A stretch of 64,000 nucleotides of DNA, taken from positions 40,154,415 to 40,218,414 of the forward strand of contig OX155951.1 in assembly GCA_944548615.1 (NCBI GenBank), read 5' to 3'. Shown piece after piece: positions 61,802-64,000 of this stretch (positions within the stretch are counted from its first letter, which is position 1; the number at the start of each line of letters is the position of its first letter). The stretch comes from Micropterix aruncella. Taxonomy: Eukaryota > Arthropoda > Insecta > Lepidoptera > Micropterigidae. Below the pieces are notes generated by a model. It was not told the DNA's origin and did not search any database. It saw only the letters and a list, made by a program, of their open reading frames with translations. The translations under genes were made by a program, and so were the position numbers.

Positions 61802-62256
61802 ACTCACTGGATTTGCCAGGCATGCCACCGCATAATTTACAATTAAAGGTTGGATCTGCGATTATCTTGCTTCGTCATTTGAACCCGCCCCGGCTGTGCA
61901 ACGGTACGCGATTAGTCATTCAAAAATTAATGAAAAACGTGATCGAAGCCAGCATTTTAAATGGCAAGTTTCGAGGTGAAAATATATTAATACCACGGAT
62001 TCCTATTATACCTACAGATGTGCCAATTCAATTCAAACGTATTCAGTTTCCGATTAGATTGGCATTTGCAATGACAATCAACAAATCCCAAGGTCAAACG
62101 ATGTCTATTTGTGGCTTAGATTTGAGAACACCATGTTTTTCACACGGACAATTATACGTGGCATGCTCTCGAGTGGGTAAACCATCCAGTTTGTTTGTGT
62201 TAGCTAAAGATGGACTAACAAAAAATATTGTTCACGCTATAGCATTAAGAGATTGA
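61794..62256 (+). pseudogene. Helitron helicase, C-terminal fragment
   Basis: This is the last ~153 residues of the Pif1-type helicase: LNSLDLPGMPPHNLQLKVGS, then ILLRHLNPPRLCNGTRLVI, LAFAMTINKSQGQTMSICGL (the TINKSQGQT box, motif V) and FSHGQLYVACSRVGKPSSLF (motif VI with the Arg), ending at 62256. No frameshift lies within the fragment, and the conserved boxes are intact. The missing N-terminal helicase motifs (Walker A and B) and Rep domain make it non-functional alone. A methionine at 61798 opens the frame but is unlikely to be a natural start. Confidence 0.8.
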
Positions 62257-62510
62257 TATTGTTTGTTAGTGTTACTGTCGTAATTGATTAATTAATGATA
62301 TATAATTTTAAGGAATAAATTATAAGAACTTAAAAATAATGTTTGCCTTTTGTTATTTTTATATTCCCTCATCGTTCACAGTGCTCCATGCCTATTTCAC
62401 GCATATACCACATTCTTACACACTTACAATAAGTAAGCTATTTTTTGTCTACACTAGAAATTACTTAAAAAATTATTTATATGGCAAAACAACGTTTGCC
62501 GGGTCAGCTA

Positions 62511-63430
<920 letters not shown>

Positions 63431-63532
63431 CACATTTTTGGGAGTCACGCATTCCTAAACAGAAAGGAACTTTGTAAAATTCTTTCACTCTCCTCTCATG
63501 TCCATAAGTATAGATGCATCTATGCATATCCG

Positions 63533-64000
63533 TTTGGTAGCGAATGGTTTCGTGCAGCTTGGGCCATACGATCCATTGTTTTTCTAGGGTCGGACCAACT
63601 CACGATTCCGCTCCTATTCAGTAGCCTCCCATGTGAGGGATTACCCCGGGAAAGACTCTCGTGTCTCAGGACTCATGGCTAGTAAATCGGTTTCCCCTGG
63701 GGGATTGGTCGCTGCTGGACGGTTTGTGCGCCGTGCGACGTCAGCCAATCGGCTGGGCACTCAGACTAATTACTGAAAGAGTATGGAGACTATAGAAATA
63801 TACTGTCTCCTAAGCAGCGGGGGTGGATGTTAATCTGCCCTAAACCACTAAAAATGACCAACTGGCTACCTGATCCTGAATTCAGAGCCAGCCAAGAGAT
63901 GCCAATAGTCTGCGATAGATTCAAACTGAATCACCGCTGAATATACGGTAGGTAGAGGCCGCGCAAGTGACTTCGGGTCCTTATCTAGTCGGGAGGTCAA
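63533..64000 (+). repeat. CTA element, copy running off the window
   Basis: Starts near TGGTAGCGAATGGTTTCGTG and matches 29584-30780 without the insertion seen there. The distal module and right end lie beyond 64000. Confidence 0.65.

Overview
The window looks like non-genic, repeat-dominated DNA from an insect nuclear genome, most probably a moth or butterfly. This is an inference from the AT-rich base composition, the abundant Helitron ends (TCTATACTAATATTATAAAG ... CTAG), an R1-clade LINE, RTE and Jockey-group LINEs, Penelope-like and mariner remnants, a tRNA-type SINE and many small TTAA-flanked elements. I see no intact host protein gene, no rRNA, no functional tRNA and no CRISPR. Nearly every supportable coding stretch is transposon-derived, and almost all are broken.

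Layout. 1-9.6 kb: AT-rich DNA with several unclassified repeat families, two inverted-repeat mini-elements (2571-2735, 7712-8027), a GC-rich island and a 660-bp element inserted with a 9-bp target duplication (5553-6212). 9.6-14.8 kb: LINE remnants, a second GC-rich island, a mariner transposase relic and G-rich tracts. 17.2-22.9 kb: a two-ORF non-LTR retrotransposon on the minus strand carrying four separate nested insertions (two piggyBac-like, one hAT-like, one 152-bp hairpin element). Each has a recognisable target duplication, and the LINE reading frame resumes exactly when each is discounted. 23.1-24.9 kb: a decayed Helitron helicase with another piggyBac-like insertion. 31.1-34.0 kb: a pseudogene of an uncharacterised arthropod protein family split by a 5'-truncated Jockey-group LINE with a long open RT frame. 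36.0-37.6 kb: another LINE of the family seen at 9.7 kb.

37.9-48.8 kb is the most unusual part. It holds long (TA)n arrays, a compound Helitron (38508-41044), a 200-N gap, a nearly identical 1.6-kb inverted copy of that Helitron (42446-44053), and a head-to-head inverted pair of Penelope-like elements with GIY-YIG endonuclease (44735-48087). The two Penelope arms carry different inactivating lesions, and one holds a TTAA-flanked insert whose empty site survives in the other.

49-64 kb: a third GC-rich island, further copies of the 660-bp element, two RTE relics, a SINE, an R1-clade LINE with a 12-bp target duplication, an internally deleted Helitron (60337-62511) keeping the first residues of the Rep/helicase protein and the last part of the helicase, and about 0.9 kb of (TA)n.

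The genes do not form a pathway. What the window records is a sequence of transposition events whose relative order can be read from nesting. Identities, clade names and coordinates come from reading the sequence by eye; no database search was run.
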